A stretch of DNA of 64,000 nt, taken from contig CBDICN010000002.1 of the NCBI GenBank assembly GCA_965277355.1, positions 2,170,001 to 2,234,000 of the forward strand. Direction: 5' to 3'. This DNA is from RH-AL1 sp965277355 (GTDB lineage Bacteria > Pseudomonadota > Alphaproteobacteria > Rhizobiales > Beijerinckiaceae). The notes below the pieces were generated by a model, which saw only the letters and a program-made list of their open reading frames with translations, did no database searches and was not told the origin of the DNA. Below, piece by piece: positions 17,648-26,892 of the stretch. The position numbers were made by a program, and so were the translations under genes. Position 1 is the first letter of the stretch. Each line of letters opens with the position of its first letter.

Positions 17648-18553
17648 ATGATCGACGATCCCCATCACGACGAAAAACGTCATGCGCGCGCCTGGTTCGA
17701 GGCGCTGCAGATGGACATTCTCGCTGCCTTCGAGGCGCTCGAGGCGGAGGCGACGGGGCCGTTTGCGGGGGACGACCTGCCGGTCGGCAAGGCGACGATC
17801 AAGCCGTGGCGACGCAGCAACCACGATGGCGGCGACGGCGGCGGCGGCCGCATGGGTATGATCGCCGGCCGGGTCTTCGAAAAGGCGGGCGTCCATTCCT
17901 CGACCGTCTACGGCACTTTCGCGCCCGAATTTGCCAAGCAGATGCCCGGCGCAACGGCCGACCCGCGTTTCTGGGCGTCGGGTATCTCGGTTATCGCGCA
18001 TCCGTGGAATCCGAATGTGCCGGCGGTGCACATGAACACGCGCTTCGTCGCCACCAGCAAGACATGGTTCGGCGGCGGTGCCGACCTCACGCCCGTGCTC
18101 GACCGTCGCCGCACGCAGGATGATCCCGATACTCTTCTCTTCCACCACGCGATGAAGGACGCTTGCGAGGCCCATCCTGGCGTCGCCGACTATCCGCGGT
18201 TCAAGGCATGGTGCGATGAGTATTTCCACCTCAAGCATCGCGACGAGCCGCGTGGCATCGGCGGGATTTTCTACGATTATCTCGAGCCGGCGGCATCTGG
18301 TCACGGCTTCGCGCCGATCCTGGCCTTCACGAAAGCGGTCGGTACGGCTTTCAAGACAATCTATCCGGACCTTGTCCGCCGCAACTTCGCGAGAGCGTGG
18401 AGCGATTCCGACCGCGAGGAGCAACTGACGCGACGCGGTCGCTATGTCGAGTTCAATCTCATTTACGATCGTGGCACGATCTTCGGGCTGAAAACCGGCG
18501 GCAACGTCGAGTCAATTCTATCGTCGCTTCCGCCGCAAGTGCGATGGCCGTGA
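17648..18553 (+). CDS. hemF: Oxygen-dependent coproporphyrinogen III oxidase
   Basis: Catalyses oxidative decarboxylation of coproporphyrinogen III to protoporphyrinogen IX in aerobic haem synthesis. 301 residues. Hallmarks include GGGRMGMI, VHMNTRFVATSKTWFGGGADLTPV, the FHLKHRDEPRGIGGIFYDYL segment and C-terminal GRYVEFNLIYDRGTIFGLKT. The ATG at 17648 (MIDDPHHDEKRHARAW) fits the usual N-terminus. A GTG at 17627 would add seven residues. Confidence 0.95.
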   Translation: MIDDPHHDEKRHARAWFEALQMDILAAFEALEAEATGPFAGDDLPVGKATIKPWRRSNHDGGDGGGGRMGMIAGRVFEKAGVHSSTVYGTFAPEFAKQMPGATADPRFWASGISVIAHPWNPNVPAVHMNTRFVATSKTWFGGGADLTPVLDRRRTQDDPDTLLFHHAMKDACEAHPGVADYPRFKAWCDEYFHLKHRDEPRGIGGIFYDYLEPAASGHGFAPILAFTKAVGTAFKTIYPDLVRRNFARAWSDSDREEQLTRRGRYVEFNLIYDRGTIFGLKTGGNVESILSSLPPQVRWP

Positions 18554-18773
18554 CGGATCATTACGTCAAACTCTGACCGCCGCCGACCGGGTCCGCTCGC
18601 TTGCGGCGACCTTAACGGCTCGACGGGGTCAGAAAGACGGACCGCTTTCGCGTCCGGTGCCGGTACATCCACGGTCACCGCTTCCGCCTGAACAGAAGAT
18701 GGTCTGTCCTTCCGCACATTTCAAGACTGCCGTTGGATCGCCATATCGAGATAGACAACAACCGGAGCAGCGG

Positions 18774-18974
18774 ATGAGCGGGAGTAGTGATCAGTCGAAG
18801 GCGGGCAAGCGCAAGATCAGCGCCGCGGCCGAACGCGCGCTCGCCGAAGCGGCGCACCGACGCCGCGCGATAGACGAGGCCGCGCACCGTACCACGGAGA
18901 TCGCGGGCCGCGGTGGCGCCGAACCGGTCCGCTATGGCGACTGGGAGGTAAAAGGGCTCGCGACCGACTTCTAA
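18774..18974 (+). CDS. DUF1674 / SDHAF4-like small protein
   Basis: 66 residues, charged and helix-rich at the N-terminus. It ends PVRYGDWEVKGLATDF, the diagnostic C-terminal signature of the DUF1674 family. The eukaryotic relatives (SDHAF4) assist assembly of flavinylated succinate dehydrogenase; a similar role in bacteria is plausible but is inference here. GGAG precedes the chosen ATG, and the 39-codon upstream extension lacks family similarity. Confidence 0.8.
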   Translation: MSGSSDQSKAGKRKISAAAERALAEAAHRRRAIDEAAHRTTEIAGRGGAEPVRYGDWEVKGLATDF

Positions 18975-18978
18975 CCCG

Positions 18979-19020
18979 GTTGCCGAGCCGAAGGCCTTCG
19001 AGAGGCGTTAGGCCGGCAAC
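18979..19020. terminator. Convergent hairpin between the DUF1674 gene and rplT
   Basis: Arms GTTGCCG (18979-18985) and CGGCAAC (19014-19020) flank an inner GAAGGCCTTC palindrome. It overlaps the rplT stop and could serve both strands. There is no clear T-run. Confidence 0.45.
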
Positions 19021-19367
19021 GCGGCCTTGGCCTTCTCGACTATGGCGGCGAACGCGGCCGGCTCGCGGATCGCGAGGTCCGACAGAACCTTTCTGTCAAG
19101 CTCGATGCCGGCCTTGGCGAGGCCGTCGATGAAGCGCGAGTAGGTCATGTCGAGTTCGCGTACGGCCGCGTTGAGGCGCTGAATCCAAAGCGAGCGAAAG
19201 GTGCGCTTCTTCACGCGACGGTCGCGAGTAGCATACTGCATCGAGCGATCGACGGCGGCCTTGGCGGTACGGATGGTGTTCTTGCGGCGGCCGTAAAAAC
19301 CCTTGGCAGCCTTGAGGGTCTTCTTGTGCTTGGCATGAGCGGCAACGCCGCGCTTTACGCGAGCCAT
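19008..19367 (-). CDS. rplT: 50S ribosomal protein L20
   Basis: 119 residues, typical L20: MARVKRGVAAHAKHKKTLK, GFYGRRKNTIRTAK, and the basic WIQRLNAA-type core. Required for early 50S assembly, and in many bacteria it autoregulates rpmI-rplT translation. AGGAG sits 6 bp before the ATG. It follows rpmI by 41 bp. The usual downstream partners pheS-pheT are absent here. Confidence 0.97.
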   Translation of the reverse strand: MARVKRGVAAHAKHKKTLKAAKGFYGRRKNTIRTAKAAVDRSMQYATRDRRVKKRTFRSLWIQRLNAAVRELDMTYSRFIDGLAKAGIELDRKVLSDLAIREPAAFAAIVEKAKAALPA

Positions 19368-19408
19368 GATCGTCTCCTGAACGAGGAAGAGGCGGCAAAG
19401 AAGCTTTT

Positions 19409-19609
19409 TCAGCCGTTGGGCAGGAAGAACTTCTTGATATTGTCGCCGTCCGTCTTGAACAGCACCTTCGTGCCGCGCAGGTTGCGGATCTGCTTCGTCG
19501 TCCGTTTGATCATGCCGTGCCGTTTGCCGGCCTGAGCGTACATCACCTTGCCGGTACCGGTTATCTTGAAGCGCTTGGCGGCGCCCGACTTCGTCTTCAG
19601 CTTGGGCAT
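19409..19609 (-). CDS. rpmI: 50S ribosomal protein L35
   Basis: 66 residues, basic, with the family start MPKLKTKSGAAKRFK and the TGTGKV and GKRHGMIKRTTKQIR segments. GGAG lies 6 bp before the ATG. First gene of rpmI-rplT. No infC gene is found upstream, and the 200 bp between it and the metallophosphoesterase gene should contain the promoter. Confidence 0.97.
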   Translation of the reverse strand: MPKLKTKSGAAKRFKITGTGKVMYAQAGKRHGMIKRTTKQIRNLRGTKVLFKTDGDNIKKFFLPNG

Positions 19610-19810
19610 TTCGGTCTCCGTGGGTTCTGAGGCCCATCTTGATTGCTTTACGGCAGCACCAGCGCACCGCCGCCGTTCCCATGCGAGAACGCGCCGAAGA
19701 ACCGCCTCGGCAGCCCTGACGGCCGGGCGATTTCAAAGCGGGCTTATCTCTCGCGGACGGACAAAAAGCAAGGGCGGCGTGGCGTTCAGCCGGCCCCTTC
19801 GCCAGTCCTT

Positions 19811-20362
19811 TCAGTCTCGCGGCGTCAGTTCTTCGGGAGCGACGGCGGCGGCATCCTGACGGGCGACGATCGATGCAATGCCGACTGGCGCGCCGCCCCA
19901 GGCATCCACCCCGGCGTCGCAGGAGCGTGTGGTGTCGGCAAGCCGCGCGTGGGTGTGGCCGTAGAGGTGACGGACGCCGCGCCATAGGCCGGGCCACGAG
20001 CGGTGCGGGTAGTGCGAGAGGAACAGCCGCCACTCGGTTCCGGCATCGTCGCGCACGGTGATGCGTGCGCTCTCGACCGGCGGGTCGACCCAGGGCAAAT
20101 CTAGCACCCGATTGGTGTCGTGATTGCCGCGCACCAGGCGCTTGACCCCGGCGAGCCGGTCGAAGATCGCCCGGCAGCGCTCGCGGCTCGCCTCGCCGGC
20201 GAAATCGCCGACGTGCCAGACCTCGTCCTTCGCCGCGACGACAGCGTTCCAGCGCGCGATCAGGGTCTCATCATGGTCTTCCAGCGTGGCGAACAACGGC
20301 CCGCGCTGTCGCAGGATATGCGGGTCGGCGAAATGGGTATCGGCTGTGAAGAAGGTCGGCAT
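19811..20362 (-). CDS. Calcineurin-like metallophosphoesterase
   Basis: 183 residues with the complete dinuclear-metal motif set in order: DTHFADPH near the N-terminus, GDF in VWHVGDFAG, GNHD in VRGNHDTNR, SHYPHRSW and YGHTHARL. It resembles small single-domain phosphoesterases of unknown substrate. No signal peptide, so cytosolic. Same strand as rpmI/rplT but separated from them by 200 bp. Confidence 0.85.
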   Translation of the reverse strand: MPTFFTADTHFADPHILRQRGPLFATLEDHDETLIARWNAVVAAKDEVWHVGDFAGEASRERCRAIFDRLAGVKRLVRGNHDTNRVLDLPWVDPPVESARITVRDDAGTEWRLFLSHYPHRSWPGLWRGVRHLYGHTHARLADTTRSCDAGVDAWGGAPVGIASIVARQDAAAVAPEELTPRD

Positions 20363-20575
20363 GGCGATCGGGTCGGCTGGAAACTATCCGAAGCTTGCCT
20401 CTATCGGGCGGCGAGGCAATGCCGCATGCCCGCGCAGCCGGCCGCAAGCCGCGTGCTGCATAGCCCCCTGCGTCGCGCGGCATGGAAACCGGCCGCGATT
20501 GTGACGTTGCAACGCCAATCGCCCGCGGGCAGCAGCCATGCCGATTGCCCGATCCGCTTAATGAAAGGTGTCTCC

Positions 20576-21682
20576 ATGCCCGCGACCAGCCCGGTGCTGC
20601 AGCCCACGACCATCCGCAACCTGAAACTCAAGAACCGGGTGGTGATGGCGCCGCTCACGCGAAGCCGCTCGTCGACCGAAGGCGTGCCGCCGACCTATGC
20701 CGCCGACTATTACGCTCAGCGCGCCAGCGCTGGCCTCATCATCTCGGAAGCGACCAACATCTCGCCGCAGGCGGTGGGCTACGCCTACACCCCCGGCATC
20801 TGGTCGGACGCGCAGGTCGGGGCGTGGAAACGGGTCGTCGACAAGGTGCATGCAAACGGCGGCGTGATCTTCCTGCAGCTGTGGCACACCGGGCGCATCT
20901 CGCACCCCGACGTGCAGCCGAACGGCCGGCTGCCCGTCTCGGCCTCGGCGATCAAGCCGGTCGGACAGGCCTTCACCACCGGCGGGATGAAGGACCACGT
21001 CACGCCGCGCGCTCTCGAGACCGACGAGATCCCCGGCGTTGTCGAGGACTACCGGAAGGCGGCGCAGAATGCAAAACGCGCCGGCTTCGACGGTGTCGAA
21101 GTGCACAGCGCCAACAATTATCTGCTCGAGCAGTTCGTGCGCGATTCCACAAACAAGCGGACGGACCGCTACGGCGGCTCGCTCGAGAACCGTCTGCGTT
21201 TTCCGCTGGAAGCGGTGCGCGCGGTGCTCGACATGTGGGACGCCGAGCGCGTCGGCATCCGCATCTCGCCGGCGACGACGATGCCCGGCGAGACCCCGCT
21301 CGACGGCGACACACAGGGCACTTACGACGCCTACGTCGAGGCGCTGAGCGGCCTCGGGCTGCTCTACCTCCATGTCATCGAGGGCATCACCCAGCAGACC
21401 CGCGACGCCGAAGGCATCAACTTCACGCAGTTCCGCGAGCGCTTCAAGGGCGCCTTCATCGACAATAACAGGCTGACGCTGGAGCTGGCGGAGAAGGTCC
21501 TAGCCGCCGGCGATGCCGACCTGTTCTGCTTCGGCCGTCCCTATCTCGCCAATCCCGATCTGGTCGAGCGGCTCGCCACCGATGCGCCGTTGGCCGAGGC
21601 GCCGAAGGAGACCTGGTACGGCGGCGACCAAAAAGGCTATTCCGACTGGCCAGGCCTGCACGGGCCGGTCGCGCTGAAGTAG
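20576..21682 (+). CDS. Old Yellow Enzyme family alkene reductase
   Basis: FMN-dependent NAD(P)H oxidoreductase of 368 residues, the size of NemA/OYE enzymes. It has KNRVVMAPLTRSRS, substrate-binding His and Asn in VHSANNYLLEQF, the TDRYGGSLENR loop, and the C-terminal FMN-phosphate site FCFGRPYLANPDLV. AAAGGTG precedes the chosen ATG. It likely reduces activated double bonds or nitro compounds (family knowledge). Convergent with the broken monooxygenase gene. Confidence 0.92.
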   Translation: MPATSPVLQPTTIRNLKLKNRVVMAPLTRSRSSTEGVPPTYAADYYAQRASAGLIISEATNISPQAVGYAYTPGIWSDAQVGAWKRVVDKVHANGGVIFLQLWHTGRISHPDVQPNGRLPVSASAIKPVGQAFTTGGMKDHVTPRALETDEIPGVVEDYRKAAQNAKRAGFDGVEVHSANNYLLEQFVRDSTNKRTDRYGGSLENRLRFPLEAVRAVLDMWDAERVGIRISPATTMPGETPLDGDTQGTYDAYVEALSGLGLLYLHVIEGITQQTRDAEGINFTQFRERFKGAFIDNNRLTLELAEKVLAAGDADLFCFGRPYLANPDLVERLATDAPLAEAPKETWYGGDQKGYSDWPGLHGPVALK

Positions 21683-21721
21683 CCGCGCCACGCGTGCGGC
21701 GCTCGTGATCGTAAGCGCTGC

Positions 21722-23543
21722 TTACCCTGTGTGGTGCACCTCGGCCAAGCGGTAGACCGGCGTCGGGATGCCTTCCATCCGCGCCTTCAGCTGGAGCGCC
21801 AAGTAGAGCGAGTAGTGCCGCGACTGGTGAAGGTTGCCGCCGTGGAACCAGAGCGCGTCCTGGCGGGTCGGCTTCCACATGTTGCGGAGCTCGCCCTCCC
21901 AGGGGCCGGGATCCTTCCTTGTGTCCGATCCGAGGCCCCAGCACTTACCGACCTTGTCGGCGACCTCCTGCGAGATGAGCTTGGCCGCCCATCCGTTCAT
22001 CGAGCCGTAGCCCGTCGCGTAGACGATGATGTCGGCCGGCAGCTCGCTGCCGTCGCTCAGCTTTACGCCGGTCTGGGTGATCGCCTTGACTTCGACGCCG
22101 CTCCTCAGCTTGATCTTGCCGTCTGCGATCAGCTCGGAGGCGCCGACATCGATGTAATAGCCCGACCCGCGCCGCAGATACTTCATGAACAGCCCAGACT
22201 CGTCGTCGCCGAAGTCGAGCAGGAAGCCGGCGTCGCGGAGCTTGTCATAGAAGACGGCGTCGCGCTGCTTCATCGCCTCGTAGACGGGGATGTTGAAACC
22301 GGCCATCAGCTTGTAGGGAATGGAGGCGAAGGTCATGTCCGCCTTGTCGGTGGTGATGCCGTTGGCCACCGCCTCCTCGGAATACAGCCCACCGAGCGCC
22401 AGCTCCATCAGCGAGCTCGAGCGCGCGATATGCGTCGAGGAGCGCTGCACCATGGTGACCTCGGCGCCGTTCTCCCAAAAATCCGCGCAGATGTCGTGGG
22501 CGGAGTTGTTGGAGCCGATCACCACCGCTTTCTTGCCGCGCCAGCCCTCGCCGCCGGGATGTCGGCTCGAATGGTGGGCTCACGCCCTGGAAGGTCTCCA
22601 TGCCGGGGTAGTCCGGCGTGTTCGGCATGCCGGACACGCCGAGGGCCAGGATCAGGTGCTTTGGGCGCAGCGTCATCGGCCTGCCGTCGCGTAGCACCTC
22701 CACGCTCCATTCCCTCATGGCCTCGTCGTAGCGGGCAGCTTTGCATTCGGTCTTAGGCCAGTAGTTCAGCTCCATGATCTTCGTGTAGCTTTCCAGCCAA
22801 TCGCCAACCTTGTCCTTCGCGGCGAACACCGGCCAATGATCGGGGAACGGCAGATAGGGCAGGTGGTCGTACCAGACTGGGTCGTGCAGGTGCAGCGACT
22901 TGTAGCGGTTGCGCCACTGGTCGCCGGGCCGCTCGTGCTTGTCGATGATGATGGTCGGCACGCCAATGCGTTTCAGCCGCGCGCCGAGCCCGATGCCGCC
23001 CTGCCCGCCGCCGACCACGAGACAATAAGGCTGCTGACTCTTGCCGAGTTCGGCCTCCTCCTCCTCCTTGCGCTCGCGCCAGGAGCGGCGCCCCTGTTCG
23101 ATGCCGTGAGCGACGCCCTTCTCGCGCTTCGGGCCGCTCTTCTCCTCGAAGCCCTTCAGCTCGGTGGCCGCGGTTAACAGGGTCCAGCCCTGATCGCCCC
23201 TGAGGCGGAGCTGTCCGTTGCCGCAAAACACTTCGGTCTCGAATCGGATCCAGGCCTCGGTGACGCCGTCCGCCTCGGTGGCGCTTTCCGCGAGATGCCA
23301 GCGGCGCGGCTTCACATCCGGCAGCGTCGCGTGGAGCATCGCGCCGATCGCGTCGCGCCCCTCCTGCGTCGTGATGTTCCAGGTGAACGCAACGAGGTCG
23401 CGCCAATAGCAATCCTCTGCGAACAGGCCCACGGCCTTGTCGATCTCGCCGAGCGTGAGAGCGCCCTCAAGGCGCGTGAGCCAGGCGACCACGCGCTGGT
23501 CGGCCGGCGAGAGGCGATCCGCCACGGGCAGGGATGTCGTCAT
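21722..23543 (-). pseudogene. Flavin-containing monooxygenase with N-terminal NTF2-like domain, frameshifted
   Basis: One gene of about 605 codons read in two frames. The first part (from 23543) carries a SnoaL/NTF2-like domain (about residues 15-130), then the FAD site VVGGGQGGIGLGARL. After GMETFQGV the frame is lost. Reading resumes in another frame with HHSSRHPGGEGWRGKK and the NADPH site VIGSNNSAHD, and continues intact to 21722. Removing one C from the CCC run (GGG at about 22576-22578 on the plus strand) restores the expected junction. Either a genuine single-base insertion or a base-call error. Confidence 0.8.
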
Positions 23544-23654
23544 GGCGTTTCTCCCAGGTCGCGCCCGCCGGGTCGATCGCCCGGGGTGGTTGCTGGAGAG
23601 TCTAGGAGGCCACCGCGGCTTGTCGAGATCGGTCTCTGGACCGATGCTACCGCC

Positions 23655-25835
23655 CTACGCGACCCGCTTCAGCGCGGCGCCGGCCTTCGCCTCGCGGCGG
23701 CGGGCGTGGAGGATGAACTCGGTATAGCCGTTGGGCTGCTCGCGGCCCTTGAAGACGAGGTCGCAGGCGGCCTGGAAGGCTGGCCCGTCGAAGCCCGGCG
23801 CCATCGGCTTGTAGAGCGGATCGCCCTCGTTCTGCTTGTCGACGACCTCCGCCATCCGCTTCAGCACCACCATCACCTCGTCCCTCGAGACGATGCCCTG
23901 GTGCAGCCAGTTGGCGATATGCTGCGATGAGATCCGCAAGGTCGCGCGGTCCTCCATCAGCCCGATGTTGTTGATGTCGAGCACCTTCGAGCAGCCGACG
24001 CCCTGGTCGATCCAGCGGACCACGTAGCCGAGCAGGCCCTGCGCGTTGTTCTCGAGCTCCTGTTCCACCTCACGCGGGTCGAAGTTCGACCTCGCCAGCG
24101 GGATGGTCAACAGATCGGTCAGCTCCGCCGGCTTACGAGTGCGCAGCGCCTGCTGGCGCTCGGCGACGCTCACTTCGTGGTAGTGCAGCGCGTGCAGCGT
24201 CGCCGCCGTCGGCGAGGGGACCCATGCGGTGGTGGCGCCCTGCTCGGGGTGGGTGCGCTTCATCGTGCGCATCAGCGCCATCTGGTCGGGCGCCGCCCAC
24301 ATGCCCTTGCCGATCTGGGCGCGGCCGGGCAGGCCCGAGGCGAGGCCGACGTCGACGTTGAGGTCCTCGTAGGCGGTGATCCAGGGCGTCGTCTTCATGA
24401 CGTTCTTGCGTACCATCGGCCCCGCCTCCATCGAGGTGTGGATCTCGTCGCCGGTGCGGTCGAGGAAGCCGGTGTTGATGAAGCAAACCCGGTCCGAGGC
24501 GGCCTGAATGCAGGCCATCAGGTTGGCCGAGGTGCGCCGCTCCTCGTCCATGATCCCCATCTTCATCGTGTACCGCGGCAAGCTGACGGCATCCTCGACG
24601 GCGCCGAACATCTCGGCGGCGAAGGCGACCTCCTCGGGACCGTGCATCTTTGGCTTGACGATGTAGATCGAGCCGGTGCGGCTGTTGTGGAGCGCCTGCT
24701 CGCCGTAGATGTCGTGGCGGGCGACGACGGCCGACACCATCGCGTCGAGCAGGTTCTCGGGGATCTCCCGGCCCTCGCCGTCGCGCACGGCGTCGGTGAA
24801 CATGTGGTGGCCGACGTTGCGCAGCAGCATCAGGCTGCGGCCGGGCAGGTGCAGTTCGCCGCCGCGCGCACCCTTGTAGACGCGGTCGCCGTTGAGCACG
24901 CGGTGCACCGTCTCGCCGTTCTTCTTGAAGGCCTCGCGCAGTGTGCCTTTCATCAGGCCGAGCCAGTTTCGGTAGCAGACGACCTTGTCGGCGGCGTCGA
25001 CCGCGGCCACGGAATCTTCCATGTCCATGATCGTCGAGACGGCGGACTCGACCACGACGTCGGCGACCCCGGCAGGATCGGTGCGGCCGACCGGGTGCTT
25101 GCGGTCGATCACGATCTCGACGTGGAGGCCGTTGTTGCCGAGGAGGACGAGGTCGGGCGCGCTCGTCGTGCCGCGGTAGCCCTCGAAGCGGTCGCCGTGC
25201 GCGAGCGTCGTCTCGCTGCCGCCGATCAGGGTGACGACGAGGCGGCGGTTCTCGACGTGGTAGCCGGCGGCGCTGGCATGCGAACCGGCGGCGAGCGGGG
25301 CCACCATGTCGAGCACGGCCTTGGCCTCGGCGACGACGCGGGCACCGCGCACGGGATTGTAGGCGTCGCGCTTGTCGGCGCCGCGATCCTCCATGATCGC
25401 GTCCGTGCCGTAGAGCGCATCGTAGAGGCTGCCCCAGCGCGCGTTGGCCGCGTTCAGCGCGTAGCGCGCGTTCGAGATCGGAACGACGAGCTGCGGCCCG
25501 GCGATTTCGGCGATCTCGGCATCGACGTTGGCCGTGGTGATGGCGCGCGGCTCGGGCTGCGGCTGCAGGTAGCCGATCTCTTGCAGGAAGGCCATGTACT
25601 GCGCCTGGTCGATCGGCTTGGTGCGATGCTCGCGGTGAAATGCATCGAGCTTCGCCTGCAGCTCGTCGCGGGTTGCGAGCAGGGCGCGATTGCGGTTGGC
25701 GAAGGCTGCCACGACGTGCGCCAGCCCCTCGAAGAAGGCCGCCTCGTCCACGCCCGAGCCGGGCAACGCCTCCTTGACCAGGAAGTCGTAGAGAACCTGT
25801 TCGACCTGAAGGCCGCTCTTCTCGGTGGTCGGCAT
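23655..25835 (-). CDS. glcB: Malate synthase G
   Basis: Condenses glyoxylate and acetyl-CoA to malate. 726 residues, the length of the G isoform rather than the shorter A form. It carries DMEDSVAAVDAADK, MKMGIMDEERRTSANL with the catalytic Arg region, and GFLDRTGDEIHTSMEAGPM. It is transcribed away from an IclR-family regulator gene; the 200-bp gap holds three similar palindromes, so glyoxylate-responsive control is likely (inference). No isocitrate lyase in the window. A glcD homologue lies 25 kb away. Confidence 0.96.
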   Translation of the reverse strand: MPTTEKSGLQVEQVLYDFLVKEALPGSGVDEAAFFEGLAHVVAAFANRNRALLATRDELQAKLDAFHREHRTKPIDQAQYMAFLQEIGYLQPQPEPRAITTANVDAEIAEIAGPQLVVPISNARYALNAANARWGSLYDALYGTDAIMEDRGADKRDAYNPVRGARVVAEAKAVLDMVAPLAAGSHASAAGYHVENRRLVVTLIGGSETTLAHGDRFEGYRGTTSAPDLVLLGNNGLHVEIVIDRKHPVGRTDPAGVADVVVESAVSTIMDMEDSVAAVDAADKVVCYRNWLGLMKGTLREAFKKNGETVHRVLNGDRVYKGARGGELHLPGRSLMLLRNVGHHMFTDAVRDGEGREIPENLLDAMVSAVVARHDIYGEQALHNSRTGSIYIVKPKMHGPEEVAFAAEMFGAVEDAVSLPRYTMKMGIMDEERRTSANLMACIQAASDRVCFINTGFLDRTGDEIHTSMEAGPMVRKNVMKTTPWITAYEDLNVDVGLASGLPGRAQIGKGMWAAPDQMALMRTMKRTHPEQGATTAWVPSPTAATLHALHYHEVSVAERQQALRTRKPAELTDLLTIPLARSNFDPREVEQELENNAQGLLGYVVRWIDQGVGCSKVLDINNIGLMEDRATLRISSQHIANWLHQGIVSRDEVMVVLKRMAEVVDKQNEGDPLYKPMAPGFDGPAFQAACDLVFKGREQPNGYTEFILHARRREAKAGAALKRVA

Positions 25836-25909
25836 GGCATTCTCCGTCGGCCCGACGCACGATATCGCATTGCAAAATGCAGCGACAGAAAAAGGCTGTC
25901 AATTTTTTC

Positions 25910-26011
25910 GAAAACGTTTTTCGTTCGACGCTGGAAAAGCTAAGGCTGCTGGTATGGCGGCCGAAAAGGTTTTCCTTTCCTTCGAGGACGCGCAAAATGG
26001 AAAATGTTTTC
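25910..26011. promoter_or_regulatory. Three GAAAA-NN-TTTTC palindromes in the glcB/iclR gap
   Basis: GAAAACGTTTTTC at 25910-25922, GAAAAGGTTTTC at 25963-25974 and GAAAATGTTTTC at 26000-26011. Sites two and three match the palindrome exactly. The first carries one extra T around a perfect AAAACGTTTT core. Centres are 53 and 37 bp apart. They lie between divergent malate synthase and IclR-regulator genes, so they are probable operators of that regulator. Confidence 0.6.
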
Positions 26012-26037
26012 GATTATTCCTCGGTCATGAGGGCATA

Positions 26038-26874
26038 ATGGTCACGATGGTGCCTCATCGCCAACGCGGGCGGCCCCGCACGGCGCGGACACCCGAGCCG
26101 AACGCGGTGCAGGCGCTCGACCGCGCCTTGAACATTCTCGATGCCTTGGCCGAGGCCGACGGCGTTCCGCTGTCCGAGTTGGCGCAGCGCGCCAATCTCG
26201 CGCCATCTTCGGCCTACCGGCTGCTGCAGACTCTGGCGGCGCGCGGCTACGTCGAGTTCCTTGAGCGGGACCAGCTCTGGGCGATCGGCGTGGAGGCGTT
26301 CCGCACCGGCATGGCGTTCCAGCGCCGCTACTCGATCGCCTCCGTCGGGCGCCCGATCATGCAGGATCTGATGCAGGCGAGCGGCGAGACCACCAACATT
26401 GCGACCTTCGAGAGCGGCGAGGTCGTCTTCGTCGCCCAGGTCGAGAGCCAGGAGCCGATCCGCGCCTTCTTCCGGGCCGGCGAGCGGCGGGCGGCGCATG
26501 CCTCCGGCATCGGCAAGGCGCTGCTGGCGGAGATGCCCCGCAAAGCTGTGGAGAGGGTGCTCGCGACCAAGGGGCTGGAGCGGTTCACCGCGCGGACCAT
26601 CACCGAGCCGGAGGCGCTGTTTGCCGACCTCGGGCGCGCCCACGTGCGCGGCTGGGCGCTCGACGACGAGGAGCGCAACGAAGGCATGCGCTGCATCGCG
26701 GCCGCGATCTTCAACGAGTTCGGCGATCCTGTCGCCGGCCTCTCGATTTCCGGGCCCGTCGCGCGACTCGACGACGCCAAGGTCGAACGGCTCGGCCCGA
26801 TGGTCGGCGCGGGGGCGGCGGAGATCACCCGGCTCGTGGGCGGCGTCAGCCTGCCCCGCGCCGGGGCGACGTGA
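26038..26874 (+). CDS. IclR-family transcriptional regulator
   Basis: 278 residues. N-terminal winged helix-turn-helix (ALDRALNILDALAEADGVPLSELAQ ... PSSAYRLLQTLAARGYVE is interrupted only by a few residues), then the effector-binding IclR domain with RAFFRAGERRAAHASGIGKALLA and GWALDDEERNEGMRCIAA. GAGGG 5 bp before the ATG at 26038 decides the start; the 71-codon extension is spurious. Divergent from glcB, so it probably senses glyoxylate or a related acid and controls malate synthase and itself. Confidence 0.9.
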   Translation: MVTMVPHRQRGRPRTARTPEPNAVQALDRALNILDALAEADGVPLSELAQRANLAPSSAYRLLQTLAARGYVEFLERDQLWAIGVEAFRTGMAFQRRYSIASVGRPIMQDLMQASGETTNIATFESGEVVFVAQVESQEPIRAFFRAGERRAAHASGIGKALLAEMPRKAVERVLATKGLERFTARTITEPEALFADLGRAHVRGWALDDEERNEGMRCIAAAIFNEFGDPVAGLSISGPVARLDDAKVERLGPMVGAGAAEITRLVGGVSLPRAGAT

Positions 26875-26892
26875 CGGCCGCGAGCGCCGACG

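Noticed and set aside
24133..25995. Long open frames on both strands over malate synthase (620 and 588 codons)
   Set aside because: Arg- or Val/Asp/His-rich translations typical of shadow frames; glcB explains the region.
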